Of a stretch of 64,000 nucleotides of DNA, positions 17,450 to 25,543 are shown piece by piece. The notes below the pieces were generated by a model. The model saw only the letters and a program-made list of their open reading frames with translations. It was not told the DNA's origin and did no database searches. The stretch's first letter is position 1, and the number at the start of each line of letters is the position of its first letter. The position numbers were made by a program, and so were the translations under genes. Source of the stretch: Litchfieldella rifensis (GTDB lineage Bacteria > Pseudomonadota > Gammaproteobacteria > Pseudomonadales > Halomonadaceae); NCBI RefSeq assembly GCF_042646605.1, contig NZ_JBHRUG010000019.1, forward strand, positions 331,345 to 395,344. Reading direction: 5' to 3'.

Positions 17450-18073
17450 CTATTCGATAATCCGATCGACCCACAAGCACCAGATGGCAAATAGAGGCGC
17501 TTCGCGAGACTGCATGGCATGCGTGATTGCAGGTTCGTTATACAGAATTCCGCCCATTCCAGGCTCGAACCAAGCTCCTTCCCCCTGACGAAAATATCCG
17601 GATGACAGGACGAGATACACTTCCTCGGGACTGTGCCTATGATCCGGATATCGGACATGCGGCGCCATCAACGAGGCCCCTACCCACACATCATTGCGAT
17701 CCTCGAGGCCGCCCGGCCCGGCAATCATCACATTCGCATGGCCATCCGCGAAGTTGTCACTTGCGGACAGTCCGGCCGTGCTGCGACGGCGCCAAGCGAG
17801 TGATGGTTCGAGAGCCTCGAAGGCCTTGGCGACCCGGGCCAGGGAGGGCGACGCCGCACGCACCGCTGCCAGAGCGTCGCCAAGATAGCCCGAAACGGGA
17901 AGTCTCGCCCCCTCGCCGGTTTTACACCGGGAGGGGCTTTCCAAGGCGGTGAAGATTTTCTCGATGGCCCGGGATGCCGCTGGAATCGAACGGTCTGCCG
18001 CCATTACCTCATGAACGCTATCGAGATAGTTCTGCAACGCATCGGGGCGAGTTTCCATGGGCGTCGTCTCCAA
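17450..18073 (-). CDS. DddQ/DddL-like cupin (DMSP lyase family)
   Basis: This is a 207-residue single cupin. In RYPDHRHSPEEVYLVLS, His147, Glu151 and Tyr153, with His185 (AITHAMQ), have exactly the spacing of the metal ligands recalled for DddQ (His125, Glu129, Tyr131, His163), and Tyr142 matches its Tyr120. DddQ cleaves dimethylsulfoniopropionate to dimethyl sulfide and acrylate. The gene lies 24 bases downstream of the demethylase on the same strand, so it probably belongs to betaine catabolism. Whether DMSP or another betaine is the true substrate is open. Convergent with the racemase-family region. Confidence 0.72.
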   Translation of the reverse strand: METTPMETRPDALQNYLDSVHEVMAADRSIPAASRAIEKIFTALESPSRCKTGEGARLPVSGYLGDALAAVRAASPSLARVAKAFEALEPSLAWRRRSTAGLSASDNFADGHANVMIAGPGGLEDRNDVWVGASLMAPHVRYPDHRHSPEEVYLVLSSGYFRQGEGAWFEPGMGGILYNEPAITHAMQSREAPLFAIWCLWVDRIIE

Positions 18074-18097
18074 CTCTGTTCCAGTCTGCTTTCGGCG

Positions 18098-20134
18098 TTA
18101 CAGGTCCTTTACCAGCCGCAAGGCATCGTAAATGGCGGCATGGGTGTTGCGCGATGCGACGGCATCGCCGATCCGGAATAGCTGGAACCCATCCCCCGCG
18201 TGGCGAATGACGGTCTGGGGCCTGCCAACGATCAGGTCCTCGTAGTTTACCTCGCCGCCATTGCGGGAATGCGGCTTCAGCTCGAAATAGATGTCGGCCA
18301 TCGGCGTGATGCCGTAGTTGACCACCACCTGGTCGATACGCCGCTCATGATCGAGGTCAAGGTAATCGCTGGTGATCTTGGCCAGCAGCTCGCTGTCATC
18401 CCGCTGCACGGACTTCAGCCGGTAGGTGGGCGTGAAGGTGACGTTGGGGCGCTGCAGGGAACGCATGTAGGGCACGAGGTTCATGGCCATGATTTCCGCC
18501 GAGAAGGTGCGGTCCGGCGTCATGATCTCGAGCTGGGCCCCGGTGGCGGCAATGATCTCCGCCGCCTGCATGGCGGCATGATCGCCGGCATCGTCGAACA
18601 ACAGCACCTGCTTGCCCGGCGGTACGTGCCCGGACAGGATATCCCAGGTGTTGACCACCAGGTCGTGCCCCACCTCGGGCCGGTCTTCCAAGGGGTAGCC
18701 GCCGGTCGCCACGATCACCGCATCCGGCTTCTCGGCGAACACGTCCTCGACCTCGGCCCAGACGTTGTAGCGAATCTCGACGCCGAGCGCCTCGCAGCGC
18801 GCCAGACGCCAGTCGATGATGCCCATCATCTCGCGGCGGCGCTCGCTCTGTGCCGTGAGGCGCACTTGCCCGCCGGCATCGCTGGCGGCTTCCAGCACCA
18901 CCACCGCATGCCCCCGCTCGCCGGCGACCCGGGCGGCCTCCAACCCCGCGGGCCCGGCGCCGATGATCACCACCCGGCGTTTTTGCGCTGCCTTGGGGAT
19001 GGTGTGGGGCATGGTGGTTTCGCGCCCGGTGGCGGCGTTATGGATGCAGTAGGCGGCGCCCCCCTGGTAGATGCGATCGAGGCAGTAGTTGGCGCCGACA
19101 CAGGGACGGATCTCCTCCTCGCGCCCCTCCATGATCTTGCGCACGATGTGCGGGTCGGCCATGTGGGCACGGGTCATGCCGATCATGTCGACCTTGCCCG
19201 AGGCGATGGCATAGCGGGCGGTGGCGACATCCTGGATCTTGGCGCCATGGAAGGTGGGAAAATCGACCTCGCGACGGATCTCGCCGGCAAAATCCAGGTG
19301 CGGAGCGCTGGGCATGCCCTGAATGGGGATCACGTCGGTGAGTCCCGGGTCGGTGTCGATATGCCCGCGGACCACGTTGAGGAAATCGACCAGCCCGCTG
19401 TCTTTGAGACGCCGTGAGATATCCATCCCGTCGCTGGCCGTCAGCCCGCCCGGCAGCATCTCGTCGCCGGTGTAGCGCACGCCGACGATGAACGCCTCAC
19501 CGACCCGCTGGCGAATGGCACGCAGCACCTCAAAGGTAAAACGCAGCCGGTTGTCGAGATCCCCACCATAAGGCCCCTCGAGGGTATTGGTCAGCGGCGA
19601 CCAGAACTGGTCCATCAGGTGGCCGTAGGCCTGCAGCTCGATGCCATCAAGGCCGGCTGCATGCATGCGCTCGGCGGCATCGGCGTAGTCCTTGATCAAG
19701 CGCTCGATATCCCAGTCCTCGACCTGCTTGGGAAAGGCGCGGTGGGACGCTTCGCGGCGGTGAGAGGGCGACACCGCCGGCAGCCAGTCGCCCTTGTCCC
19801 AGCGGGTGCGCCGGCCCAGGTGGGTCAGCTGGATCATCACCGCGGTGCCGTGCTCGTGGCAGGCGTCGGTCAGCTCGCGCATCCAGGGCACCACCTCATC
19901 CTTGTAGGCCAGGATGTTGTTGAACACCGGTGGGCTGTCCTTGGCCACCGCCGCCGAACCGGCCGTCATGGTCAGGCCAAGGCCGGCCTTGGCCCGCTCG
20001 ACGTGGTAGGCACGGTAGAGCTCCTTGGGCATCCCGTCCTCAGGGTAAGCCGGCTCGTGGGCCGTCATCATGAGCCGGTTTTTCAAGGACAGATGCTTGA
20101 GCTGAAAGGGCTGCAGCAGCGGGTCGTTGGCCAT
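18098..20134 (-). CDS. FMN/FAD oxidoreductase, DgcA/N-methylproline demethylase-like
   Basis: The protein has 678 residues. An N-terminal old-yellow-enzyme TIM barrel (PFQLKHLSLKNRLMM, about 7-21; YGHLMDQFWSPLTN; GMTRAHMADPHIVRK) is followed by a Cys-containing linker (CVGANYC, then C-IHNAATGRE) and a C-terminal FAD/NAD fold starting at VVIIGAGPAGLEAARVAGE. This is the layout of trimethylamine/dimethylglycine and stachydrine-type demethylases. The linker has Ala where the trimethylamine dehydrogenase motif has Cys. GGAGG is 7 bases before the chosen ATG. Electrons would pass to the ETF encoded divergently. Confidence 0.85.
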   Translation of the reverse strand: MANDPLLQPFQLKHLSLKNRLMMTAHEPAYPEDGMPKELYRAYHVERAKAGLGLTMTAGSAAVAKDSPPVFNNILAYKDEVVPWMRELTDACHEHGTAVMIQLTHLGRRTRWDKGDWLPAVSPSHRREASHRAFPKQVEDWDIERLIKDYADAAERMHAAGLDGIELQAYGHLMDQFWSPLTNTLEGPYGGDLDNRLRFTFEVLRAIRQRVGEAFIVGVRYTGDEMLPGGLTASDGMDISRRLKDSGLVDFLNVVRGHIDTDPGLTDVIPIQGMPSAPHLDFAGEIRREVDFPTFHGAKIQDVATARYAIASGKVDMIGMTRAHMADPHIVRKIMEGREEEIRPCVGANYCLDRIYQGGAAYCIHNAATGRETTMPHTIPKAAQKRRVVIIGAGPAGLEAARVAGERGHAVVVLEAASDAGGQVRLTAQSERRREMMGIIDWRLARCEALGVEIRYNVWAEVEDVFAEKPDAVIVATGGYPLEDRPEVGHDLVVNTWDILSGHVPPGKQVLLFDDAGDHAAMQAAEIIAATGAQLEIMTPDRTFSAEIMAMNLVPYMRSLQRPNVTFTPTYRLKSVQRDDSELLAKITSDYLDLDHERRIDQVVVNYGITPMADIYFELKPHSRNGGEVNYEDLIVGRPQTVIRHAGDGFQLFRIGDAVASRNTHAAIYDALRLVKDL

Positions 20135-20272
20135 GGCCAGGCCTCCTCGATCTTGTTGTGGTCTTGACAACGTTAGCGGCGGATGNNNNNNNNNNGAAAA
20201 CAAAACCCCGATGTGCCAGGCCGTCATGAAGCAGTGAGGGATGTCGGCTTATGGCAGGAGGAGGCTGGACGA
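20135..20272. other. Divergent promoter region interrupted by an assembly gap
   Basis: Ten N at 20186-20195 lie in the intergenic region between the demethylase and ProC-like genes. The true length and any operator here are unknown. The two genes start about 140 bases apart as assembled and probably share control signals. Confidence 0.9.
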
Positions 20273-21067
20273 ATGTCGCAAAACACAGTGATCGGCATCA
20301 TTGGCGGTCATGGGTGGATGGGGCGAGCACTCGGGCTTTCCCTGCTGGAACAGGGCGTCGTGTCCGCCGGCCAATTGGTGGTCTCATCGCGTTCCGGGAG
20401 CGGCGACGCTTATCGCGACTGGCCCGACGTCCGTTGTGTCAAGGACAACCGTGAGCTGGTCGCCCTGGCGGACGTGATCGTGCTGTCCGTGCGCCCGGAG
20501 GATCTCGCCAGCGTCGATATCGAGGCACAGGACAAATTGGTCATTTCCCTGTTGGCGATGGCTTCCTTGCAGGCGATCTCCAGTCAGGTGGGAAGCCGCC
20601 GGGTGGTGCGTGCCATGCCGAACGCCGCGGCGGAAATCCGCCGGGCCTACTTTCCATGGTACGCCTCACAGCAGGTTACCGAAGCCGACAGACAGCTCGT
20701 GCAGGCGTTGCTCGAAAGCTGCGGTAAGGCACGGGAGCTGCCCGCCGAGCGCGACCTCGACTACCTGACGGCGCTGAGCGGGGCCGGGCCGGCCTACCCC
20801 GCCTTGCTGGCCCAGGCGATGCTGGAGCATGCCAAGGGGATGGGTATCGCCGACGATATCGCCCGCGAAGCCGTCATGCAGACCCTGGTGGGCGGCAGCC
20901 TGTTGCTGGAAAAGCTAGGTGACGACCCCGGCGACATGGTGGAGCGGCTGATTGCCTATGACGGCACCACGTCCAAGGGGTTACGCACGATGATCGACGG
21001 GGGCATTGAGCAGATCATTCATCGTGGTCTTGCTGAGGCTCACCAGGCGGCAAGTGGATCGCGGTAA
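20273..21067 (+). CDS. Pyrroline-5-carboxylate reductase-like protein (ProC family)
   Basis: The protein has 264 residues. The ATG at 20273 follows GGAGGAGG. An N-terminal NADP fold (IGIIGGHGWMGRALGLSLL) is followed by the ProC dimerisation domain with LTALSGAGPAYPALLAQAM and DGTTSKGLRTMIDGG, the proline-binding region. Housekeeping ProC makes proline from pyrroline-5-carboxylate. Here the gene is divergent from the demethylase and 33 bases before etfB, so it may act on proline-derived intermediates. Its divergence from typical ProC (AMPNAAAEIRRAYFPWYA) makes altered substrate choice possible. Confidence 0.85.
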   Translation: MSQNTVIGIIGGHGWMGRALGLSLLEQGVVSAGQLVVSSRSGSGDAYRDWPDVRCVKDNRELVALADVIVLSVRPEDLASVDIEAQDKLVISLLAMASLQAISSQVGSRRVVRAMPNAAAEIRRAYFPWYASQQVTEADRQLVQALLESCGKARELPAERDLDYLTALSGAGPAYPALLAQAMLEHAKGMGIADDIAREAVMQTLVGGSLLLEKLGDDPGDMVERLIAYDGTTSKGLRTMIDGGIEQIIHRGLAEAHQAASGSR

Positions 21068-21100
21068 AATAAGTCAACCAAGCAACCGGGAGAGCATGGA

Positions 21101-21850
21101 ATGAAAATCCTCGTCGCGGTCAAACGCGTCATCGACTACAACGTCAAGATCCGGGTCAAGCCGGACCACAGCGACGTCGACCTCACCAACGTCAAGATGG
21201 CCATGAACCCGTTCTGCGAGATCGCCGTGGAAGAGGCGGTGCGCCTGAAAGAGAAAGGTGTGGCGAGCGAGGTGGTGGCCGTCACCGTCGGCCCCAAGGC
21301 CGCCCAGGAACAGCTGCGCACCGCGCTTGCCCTGGGCGCCGACCGTGCCGTTCATGTCGAGACCGATGCCAAGGTCGAGTCGCTGGCGGTGGCCAAGCTG
21401 CTGGCCAAGGTGGTCGAGGCGGAACAGCCGCAACTGGTGATCCTCGGCAAGCAGGCCATCGACACCGACAACAACCAGACCGGGCAGATGCTCGCCGCCC
21501 TGACCGGGCTGGCCCAGGGCACCTTCGCCTCCGCGGTCCAGGTCGCGGGGGACAAGGTCACGGTCACCCGCGAGATCGACGGCGGCCTGCAGACCGTCGA
21601 ACTTCGGCTTCCGGCCATCGTCACCACCGACCTGCGCCTCAACGAGCCGCGCTACGCCAAGCTGCCCGACATCATGAAGGCCAAGAAGAAGCCGCTGGAT
21701 ACCCAGACGCCGGAAGCGTTGGGGGTCGAGGTGGCCTCGAAGGTCACGCTGCTCAAGGTCGAGCCGCCGGCCGAGCGCCAGGGCGGCATCAAGGTGGGCT
21801 CGGTGGACGAGCTCGTCGACAAACTCAAGAACGAAGCCAAAGTGCTTTGA
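21101..21850 (+). CDS. etfB: Electron transfer flavoprotein beta subunit
   Basis: The protein has 249 residues. It starts MKILVAVKRVIDYNVKIRV and contains NPFCEIAVEEAVRLKEKG, KQAIDTDNNQTGQMLAAL and the LRLNEPRYAKLPDIMKAKKK signature loop. It binds AMP and, with the alpha subunit, accepts electrons from flavin dehydrogenases and passes them to ETF-quinone oxidoreductase. Its place after the ProC-like gene and opposite the demethylase suggests service in N-demethylation as well as possibly fatty acid oxidation. Confidence 0.96.
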   Translation: MKILVAVKRVIDYNVKIRVKPDHSDVDLTNVKMAMNPFCEIAVEEAVRLKEKGVASEVVAVTVGPKAAQEQLRTALALGADRAVHVETDAKVESLAVAKLLAKVVEAEQPQLVILGKQAIDTDNNQTGQMLAALTGLAQGTFASAVQVAGDKVTVTREIDGGLQTVELRLPAIVTTDLRLNEPRYAKLPDIMKAKKKPLDTQTPEALGVEVASKVTLLKVEPPAERQGGIKVGSVDELVDKLKNEAKVL

Positions 21851-21864
21851 AAGGAGCCGATTTC

Positions 21865-22803
21865 ATGAACATCTTGGTTCTGGCCGACCATCACGAGGGT
21901 CAACTCGGTGCTGCCACGGCCCACGTGGTCGCCGCCGCCCAGCAGATTACCAACGCCAGTGGCGGCGCCATCGACGTCCTGGTCGTCGGCGAGAACGTGG
22001 CGGCGATGGCCGAGGCCGCCGCCCGGCTCGACGGCGTGACCCGGGTGCGCGTGGCGGACCATGCCGTCTATGCCCACCAGCTCGCCGAGCCGCTGGGCGA
22101 CCTGCTCGCCGCGCTGGCCGATGACTACACCCACGTGCTGGCCAGCGCCTCGACCACCGGCAAGAACGTGCTGCCGCGGCTGGCCGCGCTCAAGGACGTG
22201 TCGCAGCTCTCCGACATCATCGGCGTCGAGAGCGCCGATACCTTCCGGCGCCCGATCTACGCCGGCAACGCCATCGCCACCGTGCAGAGCGCCGATCCCC
22301 TCAAGGTGGTCACCGTGCGCACCTCGGCCTTCGACGCGGTAAGCGAGAGCGGCAGTGCCGCGATCGAGGCCGTCGACACGGGGGTCGACAACGCCCTGTC
22401 GGCGTTTGTCGGCGAGGCGCTGGCGCAGAGCGAGCGCCCCGAACTGGGCGCGGCCAAGGTGGTGATCTCCGGCGGGCGCGGCATGGGCAGCGGCGACAAC
22501 TTCCAGCTGCTCGAGGGCATCGCCGACAAGCTGGGGGCGGCGATCGGCGCCTCACGGGCGGCGGTGGATGCCGGCTTCGTGCCCAACGACATGCAGGTCG
22601 GCCAGACCGGCAAGATCGTCGCCCCGGAGCTGTACATCGCGGTGGGCATCTCGGGCGCCATCCAGCACCTGGCGGGGATGAAGGACTCCAAGGTGATCGT
22701 GGCCATCAACAAGGACGAGGACGCGCCGATTTTCCAGGTGGCGGATTATGGCTTGGTGGGCGACCTGTTCGAGGTATTGCCGGAGCTGGAGCAAAAGCTC
22801 TAA
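21865..22803 (+). CDS. etfA: Electron transfer flavoprotein alpha subunit
   Basis: The protein has 312 residues. I chose the ATG at 21865 with AAGGAG 8 bases upstream; it is 14 bases after the etfB stop. The C-terminal FAD domain is clear: VVISGGRGMGSGDNF, GQTGKIVAPELYIAVGISG and ISGAIQHLAGM, then AINKDEDAPIFQVADYG. It forms the ETF heterodimer with the upstream gene product. Confidence 0.96.
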   Translation: MNILVLADHHEGQLGAATAHVVAAAQQITNASGGAIDVLVVGENVAAMAEAAARLDGVTRVRVADHAVYAHQLAEPLGDLLAALADDYTHVLASASTTGKNVLPRLAALKDVSQLSDIIGVESADTFRRPIYAGNAIATVQSADPLKVVTVRTSAFDAVSESGSAAIEAVDTGVDNALSAFVGEALAQSERPELGAAKVVISGGRGMGSGDNFQLLEGIADKLGAAIGASRAAVDAGFVPNDMQVGQTGKIVAPELYIAVGISGAIQHLAGMKDSKVIVAINKDEDAPIFQVADYGLVGDLFEVLPELEQKL

Positions 22804-22820
22804 GGAAGATCGCGATCTTC

Positions 22821-22868
22821 CTCGGGCTTGCGCCAGCAGGGCCAGCAACACCCTGGCGCAAGCCCGAG
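22821..22868 (+). terminator. Large hairpin after etfA
   Basis: Sixteen-base perfect arms (CTCGGGCTTGCGCCAG at 22821-22836 and its complement at 22853-22868) have a 16-base loop. A second small palindrome, GAAGATCGCGATCTTC, is just upstream (22805-22820). There is no T-run. It probably terminates or stabilises the proC-etf transcript. Confidence 0.55.
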
Positions 22869-22948
22869 CGAAACTGTATGCCGCCAAGTCATTTGGGATG
22901 TTGGAATAGTAACGCCAGGATAGAAGGGGTTATCGATAACTTCTTCTT

Positions 22949-23590
22949 TCAGGATGTTACTTCCGGTGTATAACCATGCCGGGCGTGGAAGCGTTGCAGC
23001 TCGCGCAGTTGTGGCGCCTGCCCGGTGAAAATCTCGACATAGGCGGGGATGCGCCGCATGCGAACTTCGAGCGCTTCCTGGGCCTTCATCGAGATATAGC
23101 CGATCTGGGTGAGGTAGATGGTGCGCCCCCGCACGTTGGCCGCCAGCGTGTCATATCCGTGACTCACGAACATCCGTGTCAGTGCCTCGATGCGTGTTTC
23201 GTCGGCAATATCGATCTCTCTGGACACCTCGTCCGACTGCAGCGCCCAGCTACGTATCGCGAATTCCAACTGCGAGTCGAGCAGCTCGGGGTTCAGCCAG
23301 CAGTCGAAGACGTTGAGAATCGCTTCAACGATGCTCTCGGCATAGGCTTCGGTCTGCCGCACCAGGCCCTGCGTATTCTTCTGACGCCAGCGCTCGATCA
23401 AGGCATCCAATAGCGCCTCGCGGTCCTTGAAGAACCAGTAGAAGCTGGTGCGTGACAGATTGAGTCGCTTGGCCAGCGGCAGGATCTTCACGCTGTCCAC
23501 GCCGGATTCGAGCAGCAACTCGAAGGCCGCATCAAGCCAGGCGTCGCGGGAGCCTCTCCAATTGGTGCCGTGGTTGGTGGCGGGTTGCAT
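22949..23590 (-). CDS. TetR-family transcriptional regulator
   Basis: From the ATG at 23590 the protein has 213 residues; an upstream start at 23662 is possible but adds unlike sequence. The N-terminal HTH includes AWLDAAFELLLESGVDSVKI and LAKRLNLSRTSFYWFFKDRE. It is convergent with the etf genes and transcribed away from the dyad at 23656. Related regulators control demethylase/ETF operons. Its promoter shares a 14-base motif with the racemase-family gene at 11.5 kb, so it may control both. Confidence 0.87.
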   Translation of the reverse strand: MQPATNHGTNWRGSRDAWLDAAFELLLESGVDSVKILPLAKRLNLSRTSFYWFFKDREALLDALIERWRQKNTQGLVRQTEAYAESIVEAILNVFDCWLNPELLDSQLEFAIRSWALQSDEVSREIDIADETRIEALTRMFVSHGYDTLAANVRGRTIYLTQIGYISMKAQEALEVRMRRIPAYVEIFTGQAPQLRELQRFHARHGYTPEVTS

Positions 23591-23655
23591 CGAGACGGTC
23601 TCTCTGGTCCGGGAACACAGCGCGGCAGGAAAAGAGCGCTGATTACAAGTCGCAG

Positions 23656-23682
23656 TGTACATTGGTGTCTAGTTTATGTACA
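23656..23682. promoter_or_regulatory. TGTACAT dyad upstream of the TetR gene
   Basis: TGTACAT (23656-23662) and ATGTACA (23676-23682) are perfect inverted arms with a 13-base spacer, about 66 bases before the TetR start codon. GTGTACATTGGTGT here matches the racemase-gene promoter motif at 13 of 14 bases. It is a probable autoregulatory operator. Confidence 0.58.
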
Positions 23683-23723
23683 TAAAGACAGGGTCAGCAC
23701 TGACTTACCGATGCTTGGATCGC

Positions 23724-24401
23724 CTAGGCAGTCACGGGATTCTCTTGCGCCAGCCGGGCGATCGCCGCCGGCAGGTCTCTGGCATGGTGGATGGCGATGG
23801 CGCCTTCGGGCGTCGTTTCGGTGTCGGGGAAGTGGTTGAGGTGGACCACCCGCATGCCGGCTTCCAGTCCGGCGGCGACGCCCACCGCGGCATCGTCGAT
23901 TACCACGCAGCGCTCGGGGGTATGGCCCATGGTCTCGGCGGCGATGAGGTAGAGCGCAGGATCCGGCTTCCATACGCCAAGGGTATAGGCGCTGAACAGG
24001 TTGTCACCGAAATGTGCTGCCAGGCCGGTGCTTTCCATGGCGCAGCGGATCTTGCGTTCGGGGCCGTTGGAGACCACGGCCTTGGGATGAACACCCAAGG
24101 CGTCTAGCGCTTCCGCCATGCCAGCGATAGCCTGCAACTCCTCGCGCATGCGTGTCTCCATGCGGCTGCGCATTTGGTTTTCCAGGTCCTGGCGCTGCTC
24201 GTCGTCGAGCGCATGGTGGCGCTTTTCCAGCGTCAGCACGATGGTCAGAAAGCGCACCCCGCGGAATTCCTCCATGTACTGCTCGGCGGTGAAAGGCAGG
24301 CCGAAGTACGGCAGTACCTCCGCCATCACCTGGGCCAGCAGGATTTCGCTGTCGACCAGGGTGCCGTCGGAGTCGAAGAGCAGACAGAGCGGTGATGACA
24401 T
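23724..24401 (-). CDS. HAD-superfamily phosphatase (subfamily IA)
   Basis: The protein has 225 residues. Motif I is LLFDSDGTLVDS (nucleophile Asp10, acid Asp12), motif II is AVVSNGPERK, the motif III Lys is in GVWKPDPALY, and motif IV is CVVIDDAAVGV. It resembles YieH-type sugar-phosphate phosphatases. It lies on the same strand downstream of the 2-hydroxyacid dehydrogenase and KDG-kinase-like genes, so a sugar-acid phosphate is a reasonable but unproven substrate. Confidence 0.88.
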   Translation of the reverse strand: MSSPLCLLFDSDGTLVDSEILLAQVMAEVLPYFGLPFTAEQYMEEFRGVRFLTIVLTLEKRHHALDDEQRQDLENQMRSRMETRMREELQAIAGMAEALDALGVHPKAVVSNGPERKIRCAMESTGLAAHFGDNLFSAYTLGVWKPDPALYLIAAETMGHTPERCVVIDDAAVGVAAGLEAGMRVVHLNHFPDTETTPEGAIAIHHARDLPAAIARLAQENPVTA

Positions 24402-24517
24402 GGGAACCTCGCAAAAGGATGAATGAGCTGCGCCGCCCTCAGGATACCAGAGGCCTGAAACGGTAGACGCGGAGTCCCCTCACCTCGCGAAAGTGAGGTA
24501 GGGGTAATTGAAATCTG

Positions 24518-25501
24518 TTACTGGCGCTGCTTCCAAGCCTCTTCGTTGACCAGGCTGATGGGCCGCTTGCCCTCGAGCGCCAGGATGATGTTGTCGACGG
24601 CGCGTTGGGCCATGGCATCGCGCGTCTCATGGGTCGCCGAACCGATATGCGGTAACGCCACGACGTTGGTCATGTACGGCAAGGGCGACTCCGGCGAGAG
24701 GGGCTCCTGCTCGAAGACGTCGAGGCCCGCGGCGTGAATCTCGCCCATCTCCAATGCGGCGATCAGCGCGGATTCGTCGACCACCTTGCCGCGCGCGATA
24801 TTGACGAAGATCGCCGAGGGTTTCATCCGTTTGAATTCGCGGGCGCCGATCAGGTGCTCGGTCTCCGTGGAGAGGGGCACGGTGACGCACACGAAGTCGG
24901 CCTGGGCCAGGAGTTCATCCATTTCGCAGCGTCTGGCCCCCAGTTCTTCTTCGAGCGCCGGCTTGGGAGAGGCATTGGAGTACAGCACCGGCATACCGAA
25001 ACCCAGGGCGCCACGCCGGGCGATGGCGGCACCGATGCGACCGAAGCCGATCATGCCCAGGGTCTTGCCGTGAACGTCGCTGCCGAAATGCGCCTCGCCG
25101 ATGCTTGCCTGCCAGTCGCCACGCTTGACGAACTCGGCGAGTTCCACCGCCCGGCGTGCCGCGGCCATGAGCAGCAGGAAACCGGTGTCGGCGGTGGTCT
25201 CGGTGAGTACGTCCGGGGTGTTGCACAACAGGATGTCGCGACGGGTCAACTCGTCGACCGGGTAATTGTCGTAGCCCACCGAGATGGTCGCGATGGCTTC
25301 CAGGTGAGGGGCTTCGTCGAGCAACTCGGGCGCGATCTTGAGGCTGGAGCCGATCAGGCCATGGGCGTGCGCGAGCGCGGCACGGAAGTCGGGGGCGTCG
25401 GTCGAGTCGAGGCGTTCGAAGTAGTCGACGTGGAACTCCTGCCGCAGTTGCTCGAGATGCGGTGACTTGAGGCGGCTAAACGCCACGATGCGCTTGGTCA
25501 T
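24518..25501 (-). CDS. D-2-hydroxyacid dehydrogenase (2-ketogluconate/glyoxylate reductase-like)
   Basis: The protein has 327 residues from the ATG at 25501. An in-frame ATG at 25516 has a stronger GGAGG and may be the true start. The NAD fold has LGMIGFGRIGAAIARR. The catalytic set is Arg in NIARGKVVDE, Glu in the DVFEQEPL region and His in LPHIGSAT. The GhrB/TkrA subgroup reduces 2-ketogluconate, hydroxypyruvate or glyoxylate. It is 10 to 43 bases after the PfkB-kinase stop, so it is probably one operon under the LacI protein. Confidence 0.88.
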   Translation of the reverse strand: MTKRIVAFSRLKSPHLEQLRQEFHVDYFERLDSTDAPDFRAALAHAHGLIGSSLKIAPELLDEAPHLEAIATISVGYDNYPVDELTRRDILLCNTPDVLTETTADTGFLLLMAAARRAVELAEFVKRGDWQASIGEAHFGSDVHGKTLGMIGFGRIGAAIARRGALGFGMPVLYSNASPKPALEEELGARRCEMDELLAQADFVCVTVPLSTETEHLIGAREFKRMKPSAIFVNIARGKVVDESALIAALEMGEIHAAGLDVFEQEPLSPESPLPYMTNVVALPHIGSATHETRDAMAQRAVDNIILALEGKRPISLVNEEAWKQRQ

Positions 25502-25543
25502 GTCGCTTTCCTTCATAGTCGGGCCCTCCTTCATGGTTGGGCT

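Noticed and set aside
18200..19417. A 405-codon open frame antisense to the demethylase gene
   Set aside because: It is a mirror of high-GC codon bias; the translation is His/Gly/Asp-rich with no domain, and the opposite strand encodes a clear flavoprotein.
24478..24508. Imperfect inverted repeat between the HAD and hydroxyacid dehydrogenase genes
   Set aside because: The arms are out of register with mismatches and there is no T-run; it is not a convincing terminator or operator.
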